Shown: positions 24,511-34,930, counted from the stretch's first letter. The stretch is DNA of 63,007 nucleotides from Pseudomonadota bacterium (GCA_023387085.1 JAEWIL010000205.1:1-63007); one strand, 5' to 3'. A program made the numbers and translations. Notes: generated by a model from the letters alone, not told the origin.

Positions 24511-26793
24511 ATGAATTTGAAGTTCAAGCATTTGCTGTCGGCCACTGCCATGGCCTCGCTCGCCGCCGCGTCGCCTGCCTTGGCGCAGACAGCGAGTCCG
24601 GATAGCGATTCCGCCGGCAACGATGATGGCACGATCATCGTCACGGCAACGAAATCGGGCAAGTCGCTCGAGGATACCGGCGCGTCCATTTCGGTTCTGG
24701 GGGCGGGGGACATTGGCGCTGGCGGCATCGAAGACGCTGGCGATCTCGCCGCTGCGGTGCCCAACGTCTCCGTCGGCGACCAGTTCGGCGTCAACCGGAC
24801 CTTCATCCGTGGGATCGGTCTGACCAGCATCGACCTCGGCGCCGATGGCGCCGTCGCGTTTCTGCAGAATGGTGCGATCATCAGCCGCCCCGCAGCGCAA
24901 CTCAGCGGCTTTTACGACGTCCAACAGATCGAAGTCCTGCGTGGCCCGCAGGGTACGACCTATGGCCGCGGCGCGACCGGCGGGGTCATCAACATCGTCA
25001 CCGCGCGTCCGACGCCGGAGTTCGGCGGCTTCGCGCGCGCAACCTATGGCAATTATGACGCGCGCACCCTCGAAGCCGCGCTCGGCGGCCCGATCGCCGG
25101 CGAAAGCCTGATGTTCCGCGTTGCGGGCAAATATGAGAAGCGCGATGGCTATGGAACCAATTTGTTCACGGGCAATGCGGTCGATGATCGCGACGCTTAT
25201 GCCGTTCGCGGATCGCTGCTCGCCAAGCTGTCACCCGACCTCGAGCTGCTTGTCGTCGCGGACCATTTCAAGGAAGACGATAACAACTACGCCTTTCACT
25301 ATTTCGGATCGACCGTCGTACCCGAAGCTGCGCTGGCCTCGACGCTGCTCGGTGGCAAAACCATCTTCGACTATTATGCTGCGCGTGGCGAGAAACCGAA
25401 CCTGCGCAACATCTATTCCGACGAGGATGCGGTCAACAAGCGCGACGGATCGAGCGTCCAGGGCATACTGACCTGGGACTCGGGCGACTTTTCGCTGGTT
25501 TCGACCACCGCTTATCGCAAGTTCAAACGCTTCAACCGTGATGACCTCGACGTCAGCGATATCAATGCGTTCGGCCAGAACAATTATACCGAGGACAGCA
25601 AATCATTTAGCCAGGAGGTGAATTTCACCTACAAGGTAGGCAGCCTGTCGTTGCTTGGCGGCGCGACCTATTTCGACGAGAAACTCTTCGGCGAGGTCCG
25701 CGTTCCCACGGTCAATCTGGCGTCCTACTTCAATATCGTCCTCGGGACGAACCTGCCCGCCGACCTGTTCGACAATGGCAACTATCTCCAGCGCGGCACT
25801 GTAAAGACCAAGGCGGCAGGTGCATATCTCGAGGCCTCATACGAGATTCTGCCTGACCTCACGCTGACCGCGGGCGCGCGTTATAATTGGGAGAAGCGTA
25901 GCGGTGTCGGCCGCTTTACGTTCGAAGCGCAAGGGCTCGACATTCCGACCGACAAGAGCGGCAGCTGGGACGCGATTACCCCCAAATTTGCGATCGAGTA
26001 CCGAACCCCGGGTGGAACTCTGTTCTATGGCAAGGTAACCCGCGGCTTCAAATCGGGTGTCGTCAACATCGGAAGCGTCAATTCGGTCATCAACCCCGAA
26101 TATGTGTGGAGCTATGAAGCGGGCTTCCGCGGAGAGACCGCCGACCGGACATTCGGCTTTGCGGGGGCAGCCTTCTATTACGACTACACCAACCTGCAGG
26201 TCGGCTTCGTCAACGCCAACAGCATTGTCGAGACGATCAACGCGGCGTCGGCGCGCAACTATGGCGTTGAGCTGGAAGCCACCTTCCGTCCGGCGGACAA
26301 CACCACGATCCGCGTCTACGGCACCTACCTCAATGCCAAATACAAGGATTTCTGCAACGGCTATTATGCCGCGGGCGATCCGAACCGGCCGCAATATCCT
26401 GCCTGCGCGACCGATCCGGCGCTGGTCGACCTGTCGGGCAATCGGCTGTCCAACGCGCCCAAATATACGGTTGCGGCCTTTGTCGACCAGCGGTTCGACC
26501 TCGGCGGAGCAGGGTTCCTGGACCTGTCGGCGGACATCAATCTGCAGGACGAAATCTTCTTCACGGAGTTCAACAATAAGGACGCCCGCCAAGAGGCATT
26601 CGCGCTCGTCAATGCCAGCATCACCTATCGCTCGCCCGACGAACGCTGGTCACTCGCGCTGTGGGGCAAGAATCTGACCGACAAATATGCGCTCGCGAAC
26701 ACGATCATCTCGGCGCCGCTCTACAGCTTTGTCTCGGTGGGATCGCTGCGGCCGCCGCGGACCTATGGTGTCACGCTCGGCATCGATTTCTGA
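24511..26793 (+). CDS. TonB-dependent outer-membrane receptor
   Basis: A 760-residue receptor: signal peptide cleaved after PALAQ (about residue 26), TonB-box-like segment GTIIVTATK near 41-48, plug domain (about 50-165) with FIRGIGL and VLRGPQGTTYGRGATGGVINI, then a 22-strand barrel ending LGIDF with the terminal aromatic residue needed for BAM. It resembles the receptors that sphingomonads keep beside degradation genes. The ribosome site GGGAG stands before ATG 24511. It lies 15 bp upstream of the MBL-fold gene, so uptake and catabolism are co-transcribed. Confidence 0.93.
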   Translation: MNLKFKHLLSATAMASLAAASPALAQTASPDSDSAGNDDGTIIVTATKSGKSLEDTGASISVLGAGDIGAGGIEDAGDLAAAVPNVSVGDQFGVNRTFIRGIGLTSIDLGADGAVAFLQNGAIISRPAAQLSGFYDVQQIEVLRGPQGTTYGRGATGGVINIVTARPTPEFGGFARATYGNYDARTLEAALGGPIAGESLMFRVAGKYEKRDGYGTNLFTGNAVDDRDAYAVRGSLLAKLSPDLELLVVADHFKEDDNNYAFHYFGSTVVPEAALASTLLGGKTIFDYYAARGEKPNLRNIYSDEDAVNKRDGSSVQGILTWDSGDFSLVSTTAYRKFKRFNRDDLDVSDINAFGQNNYTEDSKSFSQEVNFTYKVGSLSLLGGATYFDEKLFGEVRVPTVNLASYFNIVLGTNLPADLFDNGNYLQRGTVKTKAAGAYLEASYEILPDLTLTAGARYNWEKRSGVGRFTFEAQGLDIPTDKSGSWDAITPKFAIEYRTPGGTLFYGKVTRGFKSGVVNIGSVNSVINPEYVWSYEAGFRGETADRTFGFAGAAFYYDYTNLQVGFVNANSIVETINAASARNYGVELEATFRPADNTTIRVYGTYLNAKYKDFCNGYYAAGDPNRPQYPACATDPALVDLSGNRLSNAPKYTVAAFVDQRFDLGGAGFLDLSADINLQDEIFFTEFNNKDARQEAFALVNASITYRSPDERWSLALWGKNLTDKYALANTIISAPLYSFVSVGSLRPPRTYGVTLGIDF

Positions 26794-26808
26794 TCGGAGG
26801 TTCGCGAC

Positions 26809-27696
26809 ATGGATCCAGCTTTCTCCATCGGCCGCTTCAAGGTCTATCGTCTTGAGGAATGGCAGGGCGGGTTCAGTCCGCCAGCGGCGCTCTTCGCGGA
26901 ATTCGAGGAGGCCGTGTTCGATCGGCATGTAAAGGATTTCGAACCGGCTTTCCTGCGCGATGGGATGATCTACGGCTATCTGCAGAGCTGGCTCATCGAC
27001 ACCGGAAGCGAACGGATCATTGTCGATACCGGAGCGGGCAACGACAAGGAGCGCCCCGGTATCCCGATCTTCGGTCGGCTGACGACGCCGTTTCTTGAGG
27101 GGCTCGATGCTGCGGGTTATACGCCGGGCGACATCACCAAGGTATTTTGCACCCACCTGCATATCGATCATGTCGGCTGGAATACCGAATGGCGCGACGG
27201 AGGCTGGCAGCCGACCTTTCCCAATGCGCGCTATTACTTCCCGCGCTCTGACGAGGAGGCGTGGAATCCGGCAAAGTCACAATTCGCCACCATGGCCGGT
27301 GCCGCGGTTAACGCCAACGTCTTTGAGGACAGCGTCCAGCCGATCATCGAAGCGGGTCTTGCCGAATTGATCGACGATGGCGACACCATCGCGCCGGGAA
27401 TGCGCGCCTGGACCTATCCTGGGCACACGCCGGGCCATATGGTGCTGGAGGTCGAAAGCGACGGCGATGTGGCGCTGTTTACTGGCGACATATTGCATCA
27501 CCCGATGCAGGTGATCCGCCCCGACTGGAACAGCGTCTTTTGCGAGGATCGGGCCGTAGCCGCGGACACGAGGCGGCGTATCCTCGAACGCGCGAGCGCA
27601 AAGGGCGCGCGCATCGTGCCCGCGCATTTCGGTGCTCCCCACTCGGTATTCGTGGAACGCGCCGAAAGCGGCGCCTTTCATCCGCGTTTCGACTAA
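26809..27696 (+). CDS. MBL-fold metallo-hydrolase (lactonase-like)
   Basis: A 295-residue hydrolase with the metallo-beta-lactamase signature THLHIDH at 115-121, plus downstream GHTPGH, FTGDILHH and HFGAPH that complete a two-metal site. The pattern and size resemble N-acyl-homoserine-lactone lactonases and alkyl/lactone hydrolases of this fold. There is no signal peptide, so it is cytoplasmic. Between a receptor and a P450 and opposite a Baeyer-Villiger monooxygenase, it could open the lactone or ester that enzyme makes; the substrate has not been shown. Ribosome site GGAGG before ATG 26809. Confidence 0.88.
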   Translation: MDPAFSIGRFKVYRLEEWQGGFSPPAALFAEFEEAVFDRHVKDFEPAFLRDGMIYGYLQSWLIDTGSERIIVDTGAGNDKERPGIPIFGRLTTPFLEGLDAAGYTPGDITKVFCTHLHIDHVGWNTEWRDGGWQPTFPNARYYFPRSDEEAWNPAKSQFATMAGAAVNANVFEDSVQPIIEAGLAELIDDGDTIAPGMRAWTYPGHTPGHMVLEVESDGDVALFTGDILHHPMQVIRPDWNSVFCEDRAVAADTRRRILERASAKGARIVPAHFGAPHSVFVERAESGAFHPRFD

Positions 27697-27714
27697 ATCA
27701 GGGGAGACGATTTC

Positions 27715-28947
27715 GTGGCCGCCGTTCCACTGCCATCCTTTTCTCCCGACGATGCGTCGCTGAAGGCGGATCCGTACGTCGCTTTCTCCCGGTTGCGCGA
27801 GGAGGAGCCGATCCATCGCTCGCAGCTCGGCTATTGGGTCGTGAGCCGCCATGAAGATGTCCGTGCCGTTCTGATGAATCGTGATGATTTCGGCCAGGGC
27901 GACTTCGTCGAAAACATCCGGCTCTTTTATGGTCCCGACTTCGACGTGCTGGGTCAGCGGGGCTATAAATGGCTATCCGAAGTGTTTCTCATGCAGGATC
28001 CCCCGCACCACACGCGCGTGCGAGGGCTGGTGACGGGCGCGCTGACGGCGAAGCGCGTGCGCGCGATGGAACCGCGCATTCGGGAAATTACCGATCGGCT
28101 GATCGATGGCTTTGTGGCGCAAGGCCGGAGCGACCTGATCGGCAGCTTCGCCTATGAACTGCCCGTGCGCGTGATGTGCGACATGCTGGGTATCGATCCG
28201 GAGGATGACCGGCTGCCCGCCGTGATCGATGCCATCGCCCAAAGCTTCATCGTCTTTGAAGCACGCGCCTTGACACCGTCCGAGTTGGAGACGGCGAATA
28301 CGCAGATTGCTGTCTTGCAGTCATTTTTCGAGACGCTGTTCGATGAGCGCAAAGCCGCGCCGCAAGACGATCTTGCGACTGCGCTTGTCCAGGCGGGAGG
28401 CGGTGAAGACGCGCTGTCGCATGACGAACTGGTGACCGTCGCAATTGGCCTGTTCGGCGCCGGGTTCGAGACGACCGCGCATATGATCGGTAACGGGCTG
28501 CTCACCTTCAGTCGCTTTCCCGACCAGTGGCAACGGCTGGTTGCCGATCCTTCGGGTCTCGCCGCCGGCACGGTCGATGAGGTGCTGCGCTACGAAAGCT
28601 CGCTCATCGCCACGTATCGGACCGCGCTGCGATCGACCGAGGTTCGCGGCCAGACCGTGGAGAAGGGAGAGAAGATTCTGACCCTGATTGGCGCCGGCAA
28701 CCGCGATCCGCGCGTCTTTGACGATCCCGATCGCTTTGACATCGGGCGCGACAATGCGTCCCGGCACCTCAGTTTTGGCGGCGGAATCCACTTCTGCGTC
28801 GGCGCGGAACTCGCGCGGCTGGAAGGCCGGATCGCCTTCGAACGATTGGCGACGCGGCTCCCACGCCTTCAGGTCGAAACGGATGCGCCGGCATGGCGCG
28901 AGGGATTCCTGTTCCGCGGTATGAGCGAAATATCGGCCCGCTGGTGA
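27715..28947 (+). CDS. Cytochrome P450 monooxygenase
   Basis: A soluble bacterial class I P450 of 410 residues. The haem-ligand loop FGGGIHFCVGAELARLE places the thiolate at C361; the I-helix oxygen-binding motif is GAGFETTAH, and the K-helix ExxR is in DEVLRYES. It hydroxylates a hydrophobic substrate using electrons from a ferredoxin and its reductase, neither of which is encoded in the window. GTG start at 27715 follows GGGGAGA, 18 bp after the MBL stop. Its stop is four bases from that of the convergent reductase gene. Confidence 0.93.
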   Translation: MAAVPLPSFSPDDASLKADPYVAFSRLREEEPIHRSQLGYWVVSRHEDVRAVLMNRDDFGQGDFVENIRLFYGPDFDVLGQRGYKWLSEVFLMQDPPHHTRVRGLVTGALTAKRVRAMEPRIREITDRLIDGFVAQGRSDLIGSFAYELPVRVMCDMLGIDPEDDRLPAVIDAIAQSFIVFEARALTPSELETANTQIAVLQSFFETLFDERKAAPQDDLATALVQAGGGEDALSHDELVTVAIGLFGAGFETTAHMIGNGLLTFSRFPDQWQRLVADPSGLAAGTVDEVLRYESSLIATYRTALRSTEVRGQTVEKGEKILTLIGAGNRDPRVFDDPDRFDIGRDNASRHLSFGGGIHFCVGAELARLEGRIAFERLATRLPRLQVETDAPAWREGFLFRGMSEISARW

Positions 28948-28951
28948 CGCT

Positions 28952-29925
28952 TCAGGGCATCACAACGATCTTTCCGATGCGGGTGTCCGATGCGAGCGCG
29001 CGGAACGCGGCGGGTGCGTCGGCAAGGGGATAGGACCGGTCGATGACGGCCCTTATCCGGCCTTGCCCGGCGAGGCGGAAGATGATCCCAAGATATCTCG
29101 CACCCGCGTAGGATCGCTTTCGCCAAGGTGACGGGCGTCGACGCCCGCCAATTCTCCCGATTTCAACAGTGGAAGGTTGGCCGGAAGGCGCGGGATGCCG
29201 TCACCGGACGCAAAGCCGACCACCAGATGGCGTCCATGCTTGGCCAGAGAACGGAAGCACGCTTCCAGCAGCGGCCCCCCGACGGGATCGAAGACCCGGT
29301 CGACGCCGGCCGGGTATCGGGCTTTCAACTGTGCGCGCCAGTCGGGGTCGCGGTAGTCGAGCACGAGGTCCGCTCCCAGCGCTGCGACATGGCGCATCTT
29401 GTCATCGCCCGAGGCCAGGCCGATGACGGTGCCGCCGCAGGCGTGGGCCAGCTGGATAGCGGCCGATCCCACGCCGCCCGAGGCGCCAGTCACGAGCAGC
29501 GACTGGCCAGCCTGGTAATGGCCACGATCGAACAGACCATAATATGCCGTCAGAAAGTCGAGGATCAGCGCCGATGCGCCGGGCGCTTCGAGTGCATCGG
29601 GTACCGCGACACTTTTCGCCGCTTCGACGATGGCCTGTTCGGCAAGGCCGCCACCGAATTGCCAACTTGCAATACGTTGACCGGGCGTGAAACCCGCGAC
29701 GCCTTCGCCAAGCGCTTCGACGCGCCCAACGATCTCGCCGCCGGGCGTAAAGGGAAGCGGCGGCTGGACCTGATAGAGGCCGCGCATAACGAGCGCATCG
29801 ACAAAGCCAAGCGATGTCGCCTCGACCGTGAGGAGGATTTCACCGGCTCCGGGAGCTTCGATGCCCCGCTCTTCGAGCGAGAAATCTTCGACGGTACCGA
29901 GGCGACGCCCCTGAAATGCCTTCAT
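28952..29925 (-). pseudogene. MDR-family NADPH:quinone oxidoreductase-like gene with a frameshift
   Basis: The intact part (residues 1-280) is a medium-chain zinc-independent oxidoreductase with the NADP motif TGASGGVGSAAIQLA and ALGADLVLDY. At 29087-29089 the minus-strand reading passes through GGG. One extra G there would join the frame to a perfect family C-terminus (GIIFRLAGQGRIRAV through RIGKIVVMP, stop at 28952-28954). As written, translation leaves the family after DILG and stops at 29053 after about 290 residues, losing roughly 47 normal C-terminal residues. This is either a recent mutation or a sequencing error in a G run. The gene ends an operon with Fe-ADH, ligase and BVMO. Confidence 0.8.
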
Positions 29926-29945
29926 CTGGTCGGTTCCAGCTCCGT

Positions 29946-31904
29946 TTAATCGGCCTCGGCGAGGTTCGTGCGGTTGATGCTGCCGAAACCGAAATCGAGA
30001 TCGTCGGCTTTGGGGGACCGTGTCATGCGCCAGAAAGCGTCGTTACGCCAGGGCGTGATCGCAATGACGCGGCCTTTTGCGTTGCGATACCAGTTCTCGG
30101 TACCGGGGTGGGTCCACACCAGCGTCGCATGCGCCTCGTCGATCCGGCGCCGATAATCCTGATAGACTTCGTCCTTGACTTCCCCCGTGTCGGCGCCGCG
30201 CGCCGCGCTCGCCAGCACCACTTCGCCCGCGAAATGCATCTGGTTCTCGATGTTGCGGATCATGCTGCCACCGTGGCCCGAGCCGACATTGGGGCCAAGC
30301 AAAATGAACATGTTCGGGAAGCCGGGTACCAGCGTTCCCAGATAGGCGGCGGCGTCATCCTCGCCCCAAAGATCGCGCAGATTTCGACCATTTCTGCCGA
30401 TCACCTCGTAGGAGCCGAGCACCCGTGTCGTCTGGAAACCCGTGGCAAGGATGATGACGTCGGCTTCGACTTCGATCCCCGAAGAGGAGATAAGGCGGTT
30501 GCCGTCAACGCGCGCAAGATGTTCGGGTATCAATCGTACATTCGGCTTGCGCAGCGTCCGATACCAGCCATTGTCCAACAGCATGCGCTTTGCGAATGGC
30601 GGATAGTCGGGAAGCACATCGTCGATCAGCTCCGGGCGATCGGCGAGCTGCTCCTGGACATAACGGGTGAAATGCCGGCGATGGCCGTCATTGATCGCGT
30701 TGACCGCGCGTTCGGGATGCGGCCATTCCGGGTCGCGCCGCAAGGTCCCGTGAACGCGGTCGTTGAATGTCCATGACAGGCGCTGCTCCAGCCAGGCGCG
30801 GTAAAGCGGGACGGCCCGCATCAGGTAGCGGACACCGCCGGGAATCTCTTTGCGGAATTGCGGGAAAGGCGCCGCCCATTGTTTCGAGCGGGCAAAGAGG
30901 GTGAGCGCACTGGCTTCGTCGGCAACCGCGGGGGCGACCTGCATTCCCGACGCGCCGTTGCCGATCACGGCGATGCGCTTGCCGGACAGATTCACGTCTT
31001 TCGGCCAGCGGCTGGTATGGATCAATTCGCCTGAAAAGGAGTCGAGACCGTCGATCTTGGGAAACTGCGGCGTGTTGAGAAGGCCGACCGCGCTGAACAG
31101 GTAATCGGCGCGGTGCGTCGCGGTCACTCCGTCCGGTCGCGATACGACGACCTCCCACTGTCCCGCATCATCGATCCAGTGAGCCGATTCAACCTTCGAA
31201 TTAAACTGCGTGCGTGCGGCCAAGCCATATTCACGCGCGGTGTCGAGCAGATAATTTTCGATTTCGTCGCGCAGGGGGAAATATTTCGACCAGTCGTTCG
31301 GGCGACAAGAGAAAGTGTAGGTCAATGCAGGCGTGTCTACCCCGCACCCCGGGTAGCGGTTCTCAAACCAGGTGCCGCCGAAATCTTCGTTCTTTTCGAA
31401 CAGCATATAGTCGATGCCAAGGCGCTGCAATTCGATCCCGGCGCAAATGCCCGAGATTCCGGCGCCAATGACGATGGCCGACTTGGTCTTGAGCGACGAT
31501 GGGACATCGGGCTCATCCGGGACAGGCATCATTCCGGCGGCGATGATGTCGCCATATTCCTCAGGCACATGCTCGGTCATTGCGACGCTCAGCATCTGGG
31601 CGAGATGCGCGTTGTCGGGCCGGGGCAAAGCCAGCGGCTTGCCTTTTAGCCAATCGTCGATCGCCTGGAGCGCACGGTCGCGGATCTCGCGCTGAACGGC
31701 TTCCGGCAATTGTCCGCTGTCATTGTCGTCGAGACCGGGTGCCCGTTTCGGGCGATAGGGCTCCTCCAGCCATTTCGCTTCCCCCGTCATTTGGTGAAGC
31801 AGCATCAGGAGTGCCGGGATATTCGCTTGTTCGACCCCTGATGCCAGGAGGGGCCAGTCGATCTCGTCAGCGGCGATCGGCCGGTCTGCCATCGATGGGG
31901 TCAT
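29946..31904 (-). CDS. Baeyer-Villiger flavin monooxygenase (HAPMO-like)
   Basis: A 652-residue NADPH/FAD monooxygenase that inserts oxygen beside a ketone to give an ester or lactone. FAD motif GAGISG is at 147-152, the Baeyer-Villiger fingerprint FSGELIHTSRWP at 290-301, and the NADPH motif GNGASG at 315-320. The roughly 135-residue N-terminal extension before the FAD motif is as in 4-hydroxyacetophenone monooxygenase, which is of the same length. Start ATG 31904 or 31892. It lies 20 bp before the frameshifted reductase and about 100 bp after the acyl-CoA ligase. The ketone substrate is unknown. Confidence 0.92.
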   Translation of the reverse strand: MTPSMADRPIAADEIDWPLLASGVEQANIPALLMLLHQMTGEAKWLEEPYRPKRAPGLDDNDSGQLPEAVQREIRDRALQAIDDWLKGKPLALPRPDNAHLAQMLSVAMTEHVPEEYGDIIAAGMMPVPDEPDVPSSLKTKSAIVIGAGISGICAGIELQRLGIDYMLFEKNEDFGGTWFENRYPGCGVDTPALTYTFSCRPNDWSKYFPLRDEIENYLLDTAREYGLAARTQFNSKVESAHWIDDAGQWEVVVSRPDGVTATHRADYLFSAVGLLNTPQFPKIDGLDSFSGELIHTSRWPKDVNLSGKRIAVIGNGASGMQVAPAVADEASALTLFARSKQWAAPFPQFRKEIPGGVRYLMRAVPLYRAWLEQRLSWTFNDRVHGTLRRDPEWPHPERAVNAINDGHRRHFTRYVQEQLADRPELIDDVLPDYPPFAKRMLLDNGWYRTLRKPNVRLIPEHLARVDGNRLISSSGIEVEADVIILATGFQTTRVLGSYEVIGRNGRNLRDLWGEDDAAAYLGTLVPGFPNMFILLGPNVGSGHGGSMIRNIENQMHFAGEVVLASAARGADTGEVKDEVYQDYRRRIDEAHATLVWTHPGTENWYRNAKGRVIAITPWRNDAFWRMTRSPKADDLDFGFGSINRTNLAEAD

Positions 31905-32004
31905 GTCGAAAAAATCCTAAAGGGGGCGTTGGACGGGGTGGGCGAAATTGGACGATGGCCTGCGCGGTGGCGGTGAACCGAACCAATCCCGTTCTGAAGA
32001 TGGC

Positions 32005-33639
32005 TCATGGCGTGAAGGTTTCTCGGCGGACGCGCAGACCTGCCGCCTCGCGATCCCATGTGTCGCCCGTTACGCCCTCGCGCCGAAGGTCGGTCTTCAA
32101 AACCTTGGCCGAAGGCGTCTTGGGAAGCTCTTCAAGCACGCGAAAGTAGCGCGGGACCATGAAATAGGGCATTGTCTCGATCAGGAATTCTGCGAGCGCG
32201 CGGCAGTCGATCGATTGGCCGGGCACCGGCGCCACAATGACCATCACTTCATCCTCCGAATATTCGCTCGGTACGGCGATGGCCGCAGCTTCGCGCACGG
32301 CGGGATGGCGGCAGACCTCGGCTTCGACCTCGAAGGAGGAAATATTCTCCCCGCGGCGGCGGATCGCATCCTTCACCCGGTCGACGAAGTAGAAGTAGCC
32401 ATCCTCGTCGCGGCGAAACGCATCGCCCGTGTGAAACCAGCCGTTGCGCCAGGCAGCGGCGGTGGCTTCGGGGTTGGCGTTGTAGCCGCTGTTCATCGCC
32501 CATGGCCGATCGGTGCGCACGAGCATCTCGCCAATCTCGCCGACCGCGACTTCGCAATCATTCCCATCCACCAGCCGCACCTCGCCGCCGGGACGGACAC
32601 GGCCACAGGTGCCGATCTTGGCGGGGTTCGCTTCCGAGACCACCGGCGACGAGATCTCGGTCATGTTGAAGATCGTATATATGTCGATGCCAAAGCGTTC
32701 GGTGAAGGCCGGCGCGTCGCCGGTGAGCGGGACCATGAATGCCTTTTTGACCTCATGGTCACGGTCTTGAGCCGAGGGCGGCGCCTTGAGCAGGAAGGTC
32801 GCCATGACGCCCAGCAGAAACACGACGGTCGCGCGGGTCCGCTTGGCCACCGCCCAGAATTCGTCGGTCGTGAAATTGTCGATGAGGGCGACCGACGCAC
32901 CGCGAGCCAGCATGACGAAGGGCGGCCCCATTCCCCCGATATGGAAGATCGGCGCAACACACATGTATCGATCATCCTCGCCGACCATCGGCCAGCTTTC
33001 CGGTCCGGCATTCGAAAACATGTGGAGATAGGACGACAGGACCCCCTTCGATGGTCCTGTCGTACCCGACGTGTAGATGATCGACTGAATGTCCCAAGGC
33101 TCGATGGGCCGTTCAAGCGTCAGTTCGTCGGACGGGTCACCGGTCACATCGTCGTATCGCACCGACGCAAACCGCCCTGGATCGAAAGCGGCCGAGGTCG
33201 TGACGACGAGCAATTCGATGCCGGCGGTGTCGACTTCGGCCAGACGCGGCACCAGATCGGGATGGATTAGCAGGGTTCTGGCGGACGAGTTTGCAAGGAC
33301 ATGCTCGAGCAATCCCCCGCGATATGCAGTGTTGAAAGGCACGAACACAGCGCCGAGATAGTTTATGGCATAGAAAGCGACGAGAGCGTCGGCGCCGTTG
33401 GGCAACCATACCGCTACGCGCTCACCCTGCCGGACACCCAGCTTGCGAAGCCCGGCGGCCTTTGCGCGCACGCGCGCGTGGATGTTGGCGAAGCTCCATT
33501 CGGAGCCATCCGCAAAGACGATATGCGTCTTGTCGGGGCGCTCTACTGCCCAGCGGTCCAGCAGGTAGCGCAGCACGCATTCGTCGCGGTTGGGGATGCG
33601 TGGATCCTGAAAATCTCGGGCTCGTACGGGGTCAGACAT
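32005..33639 (-). CDS. AMP-forming acyl-CoA ligase
   Basis: A 544-residue ANL-family ligase that activates a carboxylic acid to its CoA thioester with ATP. P-loop YTSGTTGPSKG at about 189-199, the acyl-adenylate motif FNMTEIS, the hinge GWFHTGDAFRRDEDGYFYF and the C-terminal catalytic lysine in PKTPSAKVLK are all present. It resembles the CaiC/crotonobetaine-CoA ligase branch. In the cluster it would activate the acid released after ester or lactone opening. No upstream SD is striking; ATG 33639 gives normal family length. Confidence 0.9.
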   Translation of the reverse strand: MSDPVRARDFQDPRIPNRDECVLRYLLDRWAVERPDKTHIVFADGSEWSFANIHARVRAKAAGLRKLGVRQGERVAVWLPNGADALVAFYAINYLGAVFVPFNTAYRGGLLEHVLANSSARTLLIHPDLVPRLAEVDTAGIELLVVTTSAAFDPGRFASVRYDDVTGDPSDELTLERPIEPWDIQSIIYTSGTTGPSKGVLSSYLHMFSNAGPESWPMVGEDDRYMCVAPIFHIGGMGPPFVMLARGASVALIDNFTTDEFWAVAKRTRATVVFLLGVMATFLLKAPPSAQDRDHEVKKAFMVPLTGDAPAFTERFGIDIYTIFNMTEISSPVVSEANPAKIGTCGRVRPGGEVRLVDGNDCEVAVGEIGEMLVRTDRPWAMNSGYNANPEATAAAWRNGWFHTGDAFRRDEDGYFYFVDRVKDAIRRRGENISSFEVEAEVCRHPAVREAAAIAVPSEYSEDEVMVIVAPVPGQSIDCRALAEFLIETMPYFMVPRYFRVLEELPKTPSAKVLKTDLRREGVTGDTWDREAAGLRVRRETFTP

Positions 33640-33684
33640 GCAGGGCGGTCTTCCTATGGTCGCAATGGCGGTGGTCGGGGGACG

Positions 33685-34863
33685 TCACGCAGCGCGGCGA
33701 AGGATTTCGAGAATATCGGCGGCGGAGGTTACGGGCCGTGGGTTGGTTCGGCCCCAGATGTCGAGCAATGTGTAGTCTGCCACCTGCTGAAAACGGCTCT
33801 CGTCGACGCCGACTTCGCTAAGCCGTCGCGGCATTCCGAGCCCCGAGATAAACGCGTCGAGGGCCTCTGCCGCGCTGGCGTGTTGGTTGCCGAGAGCGGC
33901 GAGCGTGCGTGTCTGCCGGGTTGCGTCATATTCGGCGTTCCACGCCAGCACATAGGGCGACATGACGCAGGAGGTATAGCCGTGGGGGACGTCGCAGGTG
34001 CCGCCGAGGATATGGCCTATGGCGTGGCTGGCACCCATCGGAACGCCGCCGATGATGCTGATCATCGACTGCCAGGCGCCGATCTGGCACTTCAACCGGC
34101 CCTCCAGATCGTCGGGGTTGGCCTTCACGCGCGGCAGGCCCTCGACAAGCAATCGCAGCGCACTTTCGGCGAGCCCGTCGGCGAAATCGTTCGACTGATA
34201 GGATGACAGGGTTTCGACCGCATGATCGACTGATCGAACCCCGGTCGAAAGCCAGAGCCATTCGGGCGTATGGCGCGTGATCGCCGGATCGAGCACGACC
34301 ATCACCGGCGCCATGTTGCGATGCTCATAGCCCTGCTTGTGCTGGGTCACCTCGTCGGTGGCACCCGACAGCGCATTGAACTCGCCGCCAGATAGCGTGG
34401 TGGGGACGCAAATGACCGGAATGTCCGGACCGACAGTGATCGGGTTGATCACTTCGCCGGCGTCGGTGACATAGGTGCGCAGCGGTTCGAACGCCTCGAC
34501 GCTCCGGACGTCATGCTTGATGAGCAGAGCGACAATCTTTGCGCTGTCCGTCACGGAACCGCCGCCTACCGACACGATCAGATCGGCGCCGGCGGCGCGA
34601 GCGGCGTCGGCCGCCTTTAGAACGTCGGCGCGCGGCGCGTGCGGCGCGATACCGCTGTAGGTGGCCGCGTGCCTTGCCCCCAGCGCGGCTTCGATCTTCC
34701 GGATTTCATCGGTATGGTCGCGCAGTGTCGTCGATGCCAGCAGGAAGATCTTGCCGCATCCCATCTTGTCGGCCTGGTCCGCAATCGCGTCTGCCGTCGC
34801 CACACCCATGGTGACCCTTTCGGTCCGGGTGAATCGCAGTTCGCTTGGGGTGATCTCTGCCAT
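33685..34863 (-). CDS. Iron-containing (group III) alcohol dehydrogenase family protein
   Basis: A 392-residue member of the Fe-ADH/maleylacetate-reductase fold. NAD-binding SVGGGSVTDSAK lies near residue 95 and the metal-site histidines in SHAIGHILGGTCDVPHGY near 258-275. The protein would interconvert an alcohol and aldehyde/ketone, or reduce maleylacetate; context favours alcohol oxidation. The start ATG at 34863 follows GAGGAGAG; the frame is open upstream to 34977 without family sequence. First gene of the minus-strand four-gene operon and divergent from the AMACR-like gene. Confidence 0.9.
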   Translation of the reverse strand: MAEITPSELRFTRTERVTMGVATADAIADQADKMGCGKIFLLASTTLRDHTDEIRKIEAALGARHAATYSGIAPHAPRADVLKAADAARAAGADLIVSVGGGSVTDSAKIVALLIKHDVRSVEAFEPLRTYVTDAGEVINPITVGPDIPVICVPTTLSGGEFNALSGATDEVTQHKQGYEHRNMAPVMVVLDPAITRHTPEWLWLSTGVRSVDHAVETLSSYQSNDFADGLAESALRLLVEGLPRVKANPDDLEGRLKCQIGAWQSMISIIGGVPMGASHAIGHILGGTCDVPHGYTSCVMSPYVLAWNAEYDATRQTRTLAALGNQHASAAEALDAFISGLGMPRRLSEVGVDESRFQQVADYTLLDIWGRTNPRPVTSAADILEILRRAA

Positions 34864-34930
34864 GGTGTCGCTCTCCTCTGGACGTCCGGTCTGAGCCGGT
34901 CCGCAAATCAGATAGTGACAGGATGAAGAG

